Part shown: one piece after another, positions 5,766 to 12,547 of the stretch
Numbering within the stretch: the stretch's first letter is position 1
How the letters are laid out: every line of letters begins with the position of its first letter
Assembly: GCA_002701555.1 (NCBI GenBank)
Contig: NZVS01000077.1
Location: 1-19,136, forward strand
Reading direction: 5' to 3'
Length of the DNA: 19,136 nt
Origin: Alphaproteobacteria bacterium
GTDB taxonomy: Bacteria; Pseudomonadota; Alphaproteobacteria; Micavibrionales; Micavibrionaceae
Made by a program: the position numbers and the translations under genes
Notes under the pieces: model-generated
Told to the model about the DNA's origin: nothing
The model's database searches: none
The model's input: only the letters and a program-made list of their open reading frames with translations

Positions 5766-6749
5766 ATGAAGCACCTCACCATATTCTTATCTGGAGTTAT
5801 TACAGGTCTAATTCTATTATATATATTCATCCAGCTGAATTCTGCTCCTCCGAATACTAATGAAGTTAAGCAATCTCCTCTTAATGAATACGTAGGAGAA
5901 GACATTAGTACAACATCCAGTGTCACATTGGGTAGTAATCAGGTTGTTGCTACTGGTAAAACTGACGAAGTTTACATTGAAAATATTCTAGTTAATGGAC
6001 AAAAGGCAGCAGGCAGTGACCATGCAGGATTGCTTAAAGCATATCCAAACCAAGAAAAACCTGAGATAGTAATCGCTTGGACAGATTGTGGGGGTTCTTC
6101 GTGCGGAAGGGCAAGTACGGTTCTAGTTGACCTTGGAGTAACTCCTCCGTTTTACACTTACATCGATGAAATTTACGCTAAAAGCGTTGAGGTGAAATTT
6201 CTGAAAGATAATATATTCTCGATTAACGGTAGCGCGAACTACATTACTAATGAATATGGTGATTTAATTGACATTGAAATTGTTTACGATCGTCAGAAAA
6301 GAGAAATAACTTTTCTTTCAAAGTATTCCTATCTTTATGTAGATGTTATAGGAGTACATCCGAACTCTTTCCTTGGTAATGAGAAGGCAAGGCAAGTGTT
6401 CTTAGATACCATTACACCTGAACAATTTCGTGATTTCAGATATGCAATGTCAGTTTCTGGAGGAGTCAGTTTAATTAACAATGGTCGTACAATCGTATCT
6501 TCTGGTATGGCTCCCCATTCAGGTGGGAATCCCAGCTCTTTCTTCATCATTGATATTCTAACCAATACTTTTATTGTCGGATATTATGAAGATGGGCAAT
6601 ACACGTTCTATTCAGATAAGAATCTAAGCCATATTTCTTATGATGAAGTTTCACTAATCAACGAGTTCCTAGCCGATAATGGTTTTGTCTGGGACTATGA
6701 TACAAATTCAGCGAAGCTCGATACTCGAAAAGTAAATCAGTTCCGATAG
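5766..6749 (+). CDS. Membrane-anchored exported protein of the island, unknown function
   Basis: This 327-residue protein is not recognised. It starts MKHLTIFLSGVITGLILLYI, one hydrophobic segment (about 5-24) followed by a polar linker (APPNTNEVKQ), so it is probably anchored in the inner membrane with the bulk in the periplasm. The body is beta-rich, with alternating short hydrophobic strands. It includes a C-x4-C motif in WTDCGGSSCGRAS (about residue 107), which could be a redox pair or disulfide, and NPSSFFIIDILTN near residue 258. An in-frame stop at 5757-5759 fixes the ATG at 5766 as the earliest possible start, yet no Shine-Dalgarno sequence precedes it. It lies alone between the AT-rich repeat tract and the integrase, whose gene converges on it. 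Cargo function is likely, with no homologue that I can name. Confidence 0.65.
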   Translation: MKHLTIFLSGVITGLILLYIFIQLNSAPPNTNEVKQSPLNEYVGEDISTTSSVTLGSNQVVATGKTDEVYIENILVNGQKAAGSDHAGLLKAYPNQEKPEIVIAWTDCGGSSCGRASTVLVDLGVTPPFYTYIDEIYAKSVEVKFLKDNIFSINGSANYITNEYGDLIDIEIVYDRQKREITFLSKYSYLYVDVIGVHPNSFLGNEKARQVFLDTITPEQFRDFRYAMSVSGGVSLINNGRTIVSSGMAPHSGGNPSSFFIIDILTNTFIVGYYEDGQYTFYSDKNLSHISYDEVSLINEFLADNGFVWDYDTNSAKLDTRKVNQFR

Positions 6750-6895
6750 TCCTCTAATCAGAAATTATTACAAATATGCGAGAGGCTAATATATATAATT
6801 TGGAATCCGATTGCCCCCGTAGCCCCGCTCTTTGGTTTATATATCTGTCTTAATTAGAAATACCGAATGTCTGTTAATTGGATATATCCCTATGG

Positions 6896-6907
6896 GGGGT
6901 ATACCCC
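6896..6907. promoter_or_regulatory. Perfect 12-bp palindrome between island cargo and integrase
   Basis: GGGGTATACCCC is a perfect palindrome, with TATGG and CCCATA flanks extending it imperfectly. It stands out in an AT-rich gap downstream of both convergent genes. A nearby hairpin TGGTAG-TGTGAC-CTACCA lies at about 6970-6987. Possible operator or accessory recombination site; function unknown. Confidence 0.3.
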
Positions 6908-7014
6908 TAACCCATACATGCTTGCTTTACCCATGTAGAACGCTGTTAGAGTACCTGCTATGTAAATACTGGTAGTGTGACCTACCATAGCTGTTTAAAT
7001 GAGCTGTAACAGCA

Positions 7015-8589
7015 TCACACATGGCTATATAATTTTAGATATGGCAGTTTCTCTATAGCGTCCTTCATTTCGTTTATTTTCTCTGCCTTATTGTAGGCGG
7101 TGTTCATTACATCATTATCAAAAATGTGACCAGAAATTCTCTTTATAATAGTATCTGTGACACCTCCTTCACTTAGCTCTGTAACCAGAGAGTGTCTTAA
7201 GGAGTGTAAGACTAATCCCTCCCGCTTCAATTCTAAGCTTGTCAGTAATTTTTCATTGAACCATCTGGAAAAATTACGACCATATCCGTGTTTCTTGTCG
7301 AATGTCAGTTCTGGGAACAACCTATCCTGACCGTGTATTTTCAATTCTTCCAAGTATTCCTTAAAGCCCCTTTCAAGAATGTAACTATGAATTGGAATAG
7401 TTCTATCTGAAGAGATGTTCTTTAGGCTTTGGTCATCGCGATTCTCGTTTATATGAATGCAGCAGACATCGTTAACTTCTTTAATATCGTCAATATATAG
7501 CTGTGCAATTTCGCGTACCCTAGCACCAGTAAATACAGCTAGTAACACCCCCCAGTATTGATATTTCTTCCTTTTATCTTTTATGCTTGGAGACTCCACA
7601 GCCCTCAATATCTGATTCACTTCTGCAACCCTGAAGCGGTCTCGCCTACTTCTTGATTTAGCACTCTTGGACTGTTTAATTTGCAAGTCTTTAAAGACAT
7701 TACTCCCAATATACTCCAGACGCTGTAACCACTCCCCGAACATAGCGAACGTAGTGAAGTAACTGTTAGCTGTTGAAGTGCTAATCTTATCCTTTTCGTT
7801 GTTATTGCCTTTTTTACGATTAACTTTCAGGTCTTGTACTGCCTGTCGGATTTTAAGTGCATCTTGCTTAGTCAGTGTGTTAACTGGCTTTTGTATATCG
7901 AAAACTTCTGCAAGCAGATTCAAATGGCCTTTCTTACTCACGTATGTACCATGTTTCCAGCGTCCTGAATCAAGATGTTCTTGTATGAACTTTGTAATTG
8001 CACTGCCTAGCTCGATTTCAATCGTGTCAGATTGTGCTGCTTTAGCTACGCTGAAGTTTATATCTTCAGGGTTCTTATCGAACTTCAGCAGCTCCTGACA
8101 TGCGGATGGGTATTGTCGCATGAATTCTTTAAGGAATGGCCTTACATCATCTTGCTCAAGTTCAATGTCTGGGAAAAGCGCGTTGGTATTTCTTACTGCG
8201 TTCTGCCACGCTATGTCATTTTCCTGTGACTTCTCTATGTCGTAATCATTATAGAAACGTGACGGGTTATTAAGAGAAGCCAGCTTTTCGCCTCCGTAAG
8301 AACCTTCTTTCAATCGCAGTCCTTTTTCTTCCTGAACGAACTGGGTTAGGCGGTCTTTAATTGTATTCTTGATGTCTTCGTAATTCATATTCTGATGCTT
8401 CAAGTGCTGTAAAACCCTGACTGCATCATACGAAAGTCTGTGGGAAGTGTATAGGGCTTCACGCTCGTTACTTGTACGTAACGATATACGTATGTGCGTC
8501 TGTTTATTATCAGGATGGATGTCTGCTCCCAAGGGGAAGCGGAAGTAATACACGTTATGACGTGAACGGCTTAGGTAGTTTGGTAGCAT
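7015..8589 (-). CDS. Tyrosine integrase of the tRNA-Tyr island (DUF6538-type N-terminus)
   Basis: A 524-residue tyrosine recombinase. The N-terminus, MLPNYLSRSRHNVYYFRFP with RISLRTSNEREAL soon after, resembles the DUF6538 integrase N-terminal domain (name from memory). A SAM-like core-binding region follows (about 190-300). The catalytic domain carries the expected residues: Arg357 in FTGARVREIAQL, Lys390 in SLKNISSDRTIPIH, His462 and Arg465 in LHSLRHS, His488 in ISGH and the nucleophile Tyr499 in NTAYNK. All catalytic positions look intact, so the enzyme should be active. It would cut within the 21-bp core at the tRNA-Tyr 3' end and both integrate and excise the island. The ATG at 8589 lies 76 bp from the right repeat, and a possible arm-type site (8594-8605) overlaps its leader, which would allow self-repression. 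No excisionase gene is seen nearby. Confidence 0.95.
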   Translation of the reverse strand: MLPNYLSRSRHNVYYFRFPLGADIHPDNKQTHIRISLRTSNEREALYTSHRLSYDAVRVLQHLKHQNMNYEDIKNTIKDRLTQFVQEEKGLRLKEGSYGGEKLASLNNPSRFYNDYDIEKSQENDIAWQNAVRNTNALFPDIELEQDDVRPFLKEFMRQYPSACQELLKFDKNPEDINFSVAKAAQSDTIEIELGSAITKFIQEHLDSGRWKHGTYVSKKGHLNLLAEVFDIQKPVNTLTKQDALKIRQAVQDLKVNRKKGNNNEKDKISTSTANSYFTTFAMFGEWLQRLEYIGSNVFKDLQIKQSKSAKSRSRRDRFRVAEVNQILRAVESPSIKDKRKKYQYWGVLLAVFTGARVREIAQLYIDDIKEVNDVCCIHINENRDDQSLKNISSDRTIPIHSYILERGFKEYLEELKIHGQDRLFPELTFDKKHGYGRNFSRWFNEKLLTSLELKREGLVLHSLRHSLVTELSEGGVTDTIIKRISGHIFDNDVMNTAYNKAEKINEMKDAIEKLPYLKLYSHV

Positions 8590-8593
8590 GTCT

Positions 8594-8605
8594 AATGTCC
8601 CACTT
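8594..8605 (+). other. Possible integrase arm-type site, right
   Basis: AATGTCCCACTT matches 3344-3355 at 11 of 12 bases in the same orientation. It ends 59 bp before the right att core and lies 4 bp upstream of the integrase ATG. Binding of integrase here could also damp its own expression. Support is only the match and its position. Confidence 0.3.
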
Positions 8606-8664
8606 TATGGCACACCATTTGGCTACAAAAAGTTAAACCATTCAAAATGAAGGGCTTTTTAAAT

Positions 8665-8685
8665 AAATGGTGGAGGAGGCTGGAT
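8665..8685. repeat. Right attachment site (att core), inside the tRNA-Tyr 3' end
   Basis: This is the tRNA-side copy of the 21-bp repeat at 3253-3273. It covers the CCA end, the discriminator, the 3' acceptor strand and the start of the T arm of tRNA-Tyr, plus three bases beyond CCA. Because the identity reaches past CCA, insertion left the tRNA sequence unchanged. The bases after it now read TTTATTTAAAAAG on the tRNA strand, in place of the six T's seen at the displaced junction. Confidence 0.92.
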
Positions 8686-8752
8686 TTGAACCAACGTAGA
8701 CTAAGTCGCCTGATTTACAGTCAGGTGCATTTGACCGCTCTGCCACTCCTCC
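8668..8752 (-). tRNA. tRNA-Tyr (anticodon GTA)
   Basis: The reverse strand folds as an 85-nt class II tRNA with encoded CCA. The acceptor stem pairs GGAGGAG (8752-8746) with CTCCTCC (8678-8672), with discriminator A. The anticodon stem CCTGA/TCAGG encloses CTGTAAA, giving anticodon GTA (Tyr). A long variable arm (CGACTTAGTCTAC) follows, as expected for bacterial tRNA-Tyr. The T arm has GGTTCAAATCC. The 3' end serves as the attachment site of the neighbouring island and is preserved intact. Confidence 0.97.
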
Positions 8753-8789
8753 ACTTTGCTAAAAAAATCGAGTAGCATTTGAGATATGT

Positions 8790-8819
8790 ACTAAAAAAGG
8801 TTTTTGCTTTTCTTGTCAA
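8790..8819 (-). promoter_or_regulatory. Probable promoter of tRNA-Tyr
   Basis: On the reverse strand, a perfect -35 TTGACA (8819-8814) is followed after 18 bp by TTTAGT (8795-8790). The expected start is about 30 nt before the mature tRNA 5' end, leaving a short leader for RNase P. It overlaps the region from which the divergent rlmB gene must be transcribed. Confidence 0.55.
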
Positions 8820-8831
8820 GTGTCGTATCAC
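8804..8831 (+). promoter_or_regulatory. Possible promoter for the rlmB-like gene
   Basis: TTGCTT (8804-8809), 16 bp, then TATCAC (8826-8831), lies 8 bp before the ATG at 8840. This is the same -35 hexamer and spacing as in front of polA (12513-12540). No Shine-Dalgarno sequence precedes the ATG, so a nearly leaderless transcript is possible. The -10 is weak, so confidence is low. Confidence 0.3.
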
Positions 8832-8839
8832 TATTCCCC

Positions 8840-9637
8840 ATGAAAAATGACAAAAAATTTAAAAAATACCCTAAAAAAGATAAACAGCCGCGCACACCGA
8901 AGCTGAAAATCAACCTGTTCGGCCAGCATGCTGTGCGGGAAGCGTGGATGAACCCCACGCGTAAATTTAAAAAACTGTATCTGACCGATAAAACAGCAGA
9001 AGGGTTTGAGGAGCTTCTCCATAGTGCACGCAAAAACGGGCTGGATCGCCCGACCCCACAAATTGTGACGCGTGCCGAACTGGATAAATCATTGGGCGGA
9101 GACACCGTCCACCAAGGCATCGCCGCGTTATCATCAGATCTGCCTGAGCGCAACGCACTGGACCTCATTATAAAACATCGTGAAGATGAACATTCCGTTT
9201 TTGTCCTGCTTGATCAGGTGACCGACCCGCATAATGTAGGCGCAATCATGCGCTCGGCTGTGGCGTTTGGCCTGAAGGGTATGGTTTTGCAAAACCGTTT
9301 CACGCCCCCTTTGGAAGGCACTTTGGCCAAGGTTGCCTGTGGCGGTATAGAGCACTTACCCGTTGCACAAGAAGTCAATTTGTCACGTGCGATAGAAACA
9401 TTCAAAGACCATGGGTATACTTGCATCGCGCTGGATGAGCGGGGCGAAAAGACTTTTAAGGGACTTGACCCCTCACCGAAAAAAGCTGTGCTTGTTATGG
9501 GAGCGGAAGGGCCGGGATTGCGGCCATCTGTACGCGATGCATGTCAGGAGGTTGTACGCCTTGAGATGAAAGGCCCTCTACCGAGCATAAATGTATCCAA
9601 TGCGGCGGCCATCAGTTTTTATGCGCTGACCAGCTAA
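8840..9637 (+). CDS. rlmB: TrmH-family rRNA 2'-O-methyltransferase, RlmB-like
   Basis: A SPOUT-class (trefoil-knot) methyltransferase of 265 residues. After a lysine-rich leader comes the substrate-binding domain start INLFGQHAVREAW (about 25-37). The three SpoU motifs follow: LLDQVTDPHNVGAIMRSA (about 122), VLVMGAEGPGL (about 216) and PLPSINVSNAAAISFYAL at the C-terminus. RlmB uses S-adenosylmethionine to methylate the ribose of G2251 in the 23S rRNA peptidyl-transferase loop. TrmH-family paralogues with other targets cannot be excluded. A TTG at 8804 would add 12 hydrophobic residues, but it lies within the predicted -35 element. The ATG at 8840, followed by the basic leader, is preferred despite lacking a ribosome site. 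It is divergent from tRNA-Tyr and probably belongs to the old chromosomal backbone. Confidence 0.9.
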   Translation: MKNDKKFKKYPKKDKQPRTPKLKINLFGQHAVREAWMNPTRKFKKLYLTDKTAEGFEELLHSARKNGLDRPTPQIVTRAELDKSLGGDTVHQGIAALSSDLPERNALDLIIKHREDEHSVFVLLDQVTDPHNVGAIMRSAVAFGLKGMVLQNRFTPPLEGTLAKVACGGIEHLPVAQEVNLSRAIETFKDHGYTCIALDERGEKTFKGLDPSPKKAVLVMGAEGPGLRPSVRDACQEVVRLEMKGPLPSINVSNAAAISFYALTS

Positions 9638-9650
9638 AATTTGTTTTTTA

Positions 9651-9679
9651 TTGACTGATACTAGTGCTTTGTTTAAATC
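9651..9679 (+). promoter_or_regulatory. Probable promoter of the PP-loop gene pair
   Basis: TTGACT (9651-9656) and TAAATC (9674-9679) are separated by 17 bp. Transcription would start near 9686, about 30 nt before the ATG at 9715. AAGAG at 9701-9705 could act as ribosome site. No terminator is visible after the upstream rlmB stop, so read-through is also possible. Confidence 0.45.
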
Positions 9680-9714
9680 TTTACTCTTAACATATTACAT
9701 AAGAGTACAGATTT

Positions 9715-10560
9715 ATGTCAGAAGATAATACCAAAAACCTGCCCCGCAAGATTAATCCTGCGCAAACTTTCGAAAACCTTGTCGAATGGGTAGGAACCGA
9801 GAGTAGAAAACACCACGCCCCCGGATTGATTATCGGTATTAGCGGAACGGATTCCCTCCTGACATATCTGGCATGCGCCGAGGCCTATGAGCGCCAAGGG
9901 AAAGGTAACCGTGTGCTGGGTCTGCATTTCGACCATCTCGCAGAAGCAATTCCAGAGGCCGGATCTGACAAGATCACATGCCTCAAAGACGAATTTAAAT
10001 GGGTGGTGCGTGATATTGTTCCTTGGCTAAAATCAGTTGCGCCAAAGGCAGAAATCGAAATTGACCAAACTTTATTACTTTCTGACGATAATCAGCGCTG
10101 GGGTAAATTATTCAGCCGTGCGATCGCCGACGTGCCGCAAAGCGGTGAGATGACTAACCAGCATTATTTCCCCGTGGGCACTCGCAATGCGACCGAAGAT
10201 TACCTTGGAAGCTACTCCCAGATTTCAAAAGCCGTTAGCATGATGCCGATAGTTGATCTTTTCAAATCGGAAGTGATGGAGATATGTGACTATTTACAAG
10301 TCCCGGATATTGCGATGGAAAAAAGCCGCGAGATTGATTGTGCCTGCGGCCGGTTTGATATTCCCGCCTTTCACATGCAAGAACTTGACTGGGTTATTAT
10401 GAATAAGAAAGGCATGCTGTCCGAGGCATTCCTAAATGACAATATAGACAAAGACCTTCTTCGGGACATAAACGCCTTTGTTACAGAAGAGCGTATATTA
10501 AATGCCTTCCGTAAGGAAACACCGTACGAGCCAGCTTCAAACCTGGTTGCGGAACTGTAG
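9715..10560 (+). CDS. NAD-synthase-like PP-loop ATPase with a shortened PP-loop
   Basis: This 281-residue protein has the outline of ammonia-dependent NAD synthase (NadE). It has a strand-loop LIIGISGTDSLLTYLACAEA (about 38-57), VGTRNATEDYLGSYSQISKA (154-173) and MPIVDLFKSEVMEICDYLQVP (177-197). These match the NadE order PP-loop, GTxN..E, GYFTK-like segment, NPI.DLYK. Canonical NadE converts deamido-NAD, ATP and ammonia to NAD. Here the PP-loop reads S-G-T-D-S (43-47), one residue shorter than SGGxDS, so activity may be changed. A CACGRFDIP motif (209-217) adds two close cysteines. No glutaminase domain is present. Its stop abuts the start of the next gene (TAGATG), implying coupling. It may be a genuine divergent NadE or a paralogue with another nucleotide-activating role. 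Whether another NadE exists in the genome cannot be seen. Confidence 0.72.
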   Translation: MSEDNTKNLPRKINPAQTFENLVEWVGTESRKHHAPGLIIGISGTDSLLTYLACAEAYERQGKGNRVLGLHFDHLAEAIPEAGSDKITCLKDEFKWVVRDIVPWLKSVAPKAEIEIDQTLLLSDDNQRWGKLFSRAIADVPQSGEMTNQHYFPVGTRNATEDYLGSYSQISKAVSMMPIVDLFKSEVMEICDYLQVPDIAMEKSREIDCACGRFDIPAFHMQELDWVIMNKKGMLSEAFLNDNIDKDLLRDINAFVTEERILNAFRKETPYEPASNLVAEL

Positions 10561-11649
10561 ATGAGCGCGTCCCCCGAATTTGAAAAAGCTTACAAAGAAG
10601 CGATGAGCACAGTGGCTTGCTCTGAGGAAAATCCGAAGGCCATTGCGTCTTTATTGCCTCGTATCTTGTCAGATAATGATATAAGCACTGCCGATAAGAT
10701 GTTTTCTGCCGGTATGTTTAAGAAGAACGCAGTACCTGAGGCGTACACCTTATTTAATTTGCAAAACATAGCTGAGAAAACGAAGCTAGAATGGCTCAAT
10801 ATCATGGGTGGACAGTTTGTACCTGAGCAAGCCGATACTGTAAAAGATGTTTCTTCTATAACAGCAGCAATCGGCAGGATTGGTTTTTCATTTCCTCAAT
10901 GGCGCTTTGTATCACAGCGGTTTAATGAGGCGGCATTGGTTGAGGCGTATGGAATGAAAAGGGTGCAAAGGGATACAGATGTTAGAAACCCCAGCTTGTC
11001 CCCTGCAGATCCGAACCGCGATGAGTTTGGCGCGGGATATATTTCCGTCAAAGACAATATATATATTGAATATAGGCGTGCCTATTTATTATGTGCTGAT
11101 CTGTCCAGCGATAAACCTTCAGCGCTCATTATTCGCAACAGTTCATATTTCTTCGGCCGTGACCGTTTACCTGCCCCGGCCTTAGTCAGTTTTGAAAACT
11201 TTGAACAGAAAAACTTGCAGAACCTAACAATAGACAGTGTAAATAGCAGCTTTATTCCTTGGGAAAATGTCTTATCCCATGATGCAGACGATGAGAAAAT
11301 ATCCAGACTTAAAAACCTAATAAAGCGGCTGGATGAATTTGATATTGGTCTTGGCAACTGGTTACAAACAGACGGATATCAAAAACTTTATACTGTGATG
11401 GAAGAGGGCGTGAAGCGTAATTCAGAAAAAGGAGAAGCCTTAAAGCCTGTGTTTTACTTAAGTTCTGTAGGACAGAAATCCCTGCCCTGGTGCCCTGAAA
11501 TTTCGATACCTGCAACGGCCTCAACCTTACCTTATTTACAGCCTGATGCGGATATGCCCGTTGAAACAAGTCGTCTTTTTGACCCTTCAAAGAAACTTGT
11601 TTTACTCTCAGGTGAACAAGGGGACTTTCCGGTAAAGCCTGTTTTTTAA
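10561..11649 (+). CDS. Unknown protein coupled to the NAD-synthase-like gene
   Basis: This 362-residue soluble protein is not recognised. There is no signal peptide or membrane helix. Its ATG follows the upstream stop codon with no gap (CTGTAGATGAGC), so translation is probably coupled and the two products are likely to act together. The N-terminal third is helical (EKAYKEAMSTVACSEENPKA to IAEKTKLEWLNIMGG). The middle is beta-rich, with NIYIEYRRAYLLCADLSSDK and SALIIRNSSYFFGRDRLP, and a charged helix follows (KISRLKNLIKRLDEFDIGLG). The C-terminus is proline-rich and unstructured-looking. An ATP-dependent modification or salvage function with its PP-loop neighbour can be guessed only from position. 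No clear terminator follows. Confidence 0.65.
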   Translation: MSASPEFEKAYKEAMSTVACSEENPKAIASLLPRILSDNDISTADKMFSAGMFKKNAVPEAYTLFNLQNIAEKTKLEWLNIMGGQFVPEQADTVKDVSSITAAIGRIGFSFPQWRFVSQRFNEAALVEAYGMKRVQRDTDVRNPSLSPADPNRDEFGAGYISVKDNIYIEYRRAYLLCADLSSDKPSALIIRNSSYFFGRDRLPAPALVSFENFEQKNLQNLTIDSVNSSFIPWENVLSHDADDEKISRLKNLIKRLDEFDIGLGNWLQTDGYQKLYTVMEEGVKRNSEKGEALKPVFYLSSVGQKSLPWCPEISIPATASTLPYLQPDADMPVETSRLFDPSKKLVLLSGEQGDFPVKPVF

Positions 11650-11767
11650 ACTATTGCTATAAAGTTTTGTTTTATATACAATCATTTATACGCAAGATAT
11701 TCTGTCCTGCTACCGACTTTCGTCTAATTCGTATCTTTTTGAAAAATCACATTTGGAGATTTTAGTT

Positions 11768-12391
11768 ATGCGATATCTATGCGCGCTTGTAGCTTTATTT
11801 TTTCTCATTTCAAATTCTGCCATGGCAGATGAGGTTGTATTTAAACCCTATATTGGTCTTGATTTGCAGCGTATCTCTTATAATTACGAGGATAGCTACG
11901 ACACACCATTTGGCCAGGCAGATGGAAACGATCTTATAGAACAAAATCTAGACGGTATAAACATTCATATTGGGAGTCGCTTTGGTAAATATCTGGGTCT
12001 TGAGCTAGGTTATTTCAAAACTGCTAAAGAAGATAAGAGCGCATCAACGCAAATTCCAGGATTTGGTACTTTGGATTCTAATACAGAGGTTAGTGCTCAA
12101 GGATTTACTTTGGATGGTATGGCGTACCTTCCTCTTGGAGAAGAAGGACTTTTCGAGCTTATAGGCACATCCGGTATAAGTTGGACAACGGCGAATTTGG
12201 ATATTGATGCGCCTGGTTTTGAAGATGTTGACAGTGACGAATTTGGCCTAAGGGTCGGCGCAGGTATGCAATATAATATGACAGATTACCTTAATTTACG
12301 TGGGCTGGTGCGTTATCAAATGGCTGATTTTGATGGGGTGGCCGAGAATGCGGTCATATTCAGTGCGGGTATGAATTACGTTTTTAAATAA
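11768..12391 (+). CDS. Outer-membrane beta-barrel protein
   Basis: The 207-residue product has a clear Sec signal peptide, MRYLCALVALFFLISNSAMA, with cleavage before DEVV. The mature part alternates hydrophobic and polar residues in strands typical of small eight-stranded barrels: FKPYIGLDLQRISYNY, GLELGYFKTA, FELIGTSGISW, LRVGAGMQYNM, LRGLVRYQMADF. It ends VIFSAGMNYVFK, a C-terminal strand of the type recognised by the BAM machinery, although the last residue is Lys and not an aromatic. It resembles the OmpA N-terminal-barrel/Opa-like superfamily; there is no peptidoglycan-binding domain. A TTG at 11753 is in frame, but GGAG (11755-11758) sits 9 nt before the ATG at 11768, and that start gives the cleaner signal peptide. 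The barrel could be structural, adhesive or a surface antigen. Confidence 0.85.
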   Translation: MRYLCALVALFFLISNSAMADEVVFKPYIGLDLQRISYNYEDSYDTPFGQADGNDLIEQNLDGINIHIGSRFGKYLGLELGYFKTAKEDKSASTQIPGFGTLDSNTEVSAQGFTLDGMAYLPLGEEGLFELIGTSGISWTTANLDIDAPGFEDVDSDEFGLRVGAGMQYNMTDYLNLRGLVRYQMADFDGVAENAVIFSAGMNYVFK

Positions 12392-12401
12392 GTATCCTAA
12401 C

Positions 12402-12472
12402 CGTCATGTCGAGCGCAGCCGAGACATCCCACCCTTAAATTTCTCCATTCCTTTCAGTCAGTCGAAATGACG
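12402..12472. repeat. Palindrome-ended intergenic repeat (MITE/REP-like)
   Basis: The 71-nt stretch begins CGTCATGTCGA and ends TCGAAATGACG, an 11-bp terminal inverted repeat with one mismatch. The inside contains GCGCAGCCGAGACATCCC and CTCCATTCCTTTCAGTCAG. From memory, this kind of sequence (CGTCATTTCGAC ... GGAGAAAT) is a widespread dispersed repeat between bacterial genes. It sits between the barrel gene and polA and may also act as a transcript 3' hairpin. Confidence 0.55.
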
Positions 12473-12512
12473 ATATAGAAATTACCACTTGGAAAAGCCA
12501 AGATTAACGGAA

Positions 12513-12540
12513 TTGCTTTCTGAAACTAAAGCATTATAGT
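12513..12540 (+). promoter_or_regulatory. Promoter of polA, start on the ATG
   Basis: TTGCTT (12513-12518), 16 bp, then TATAGT (12535-12540). The -10 ends 7 bp before the ATG at 12548, so transcription should begin at or one base before that ATG. No Shine-Dalgarno sequence is present, which agrees with a leaderless message and favours 12548 over the ATG at 12542. Confidence 0.5.
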
Positions 12541-12547
12541 AATGCTC

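Larger units (their letters stand above)
3253..8685. mobile_element. Compact integrative island in tRNA-Tyr, about 5.4 kb
   Basis: The element is bounded by the 21-bp direct repeats at 3253-3273 and 8665-8685, with the integrase gene next to the tRNA-side repeat. This is the standard arrangement of islands inserted by a tyrosine recombinase into a tRNA 3' end. Contents, left to right: the DUF1828/1829 and DUF6978 pair (-), a structured RNA (+), a small membrane protein (+), an AT-rich repeat tract, a membrane-anchored protein (+) and the integrase (-). Base composition is visibly richer in AT than the flanking chromosome. There is no replication protein, relaxase, excisionase, capsid or terminase gene that I can see. 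It therefore looks like a minimal cargo island or a satellite that depends on helpers. The tRNA-side copy keeps the tRNA gene whole. Confidence 0.9.
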
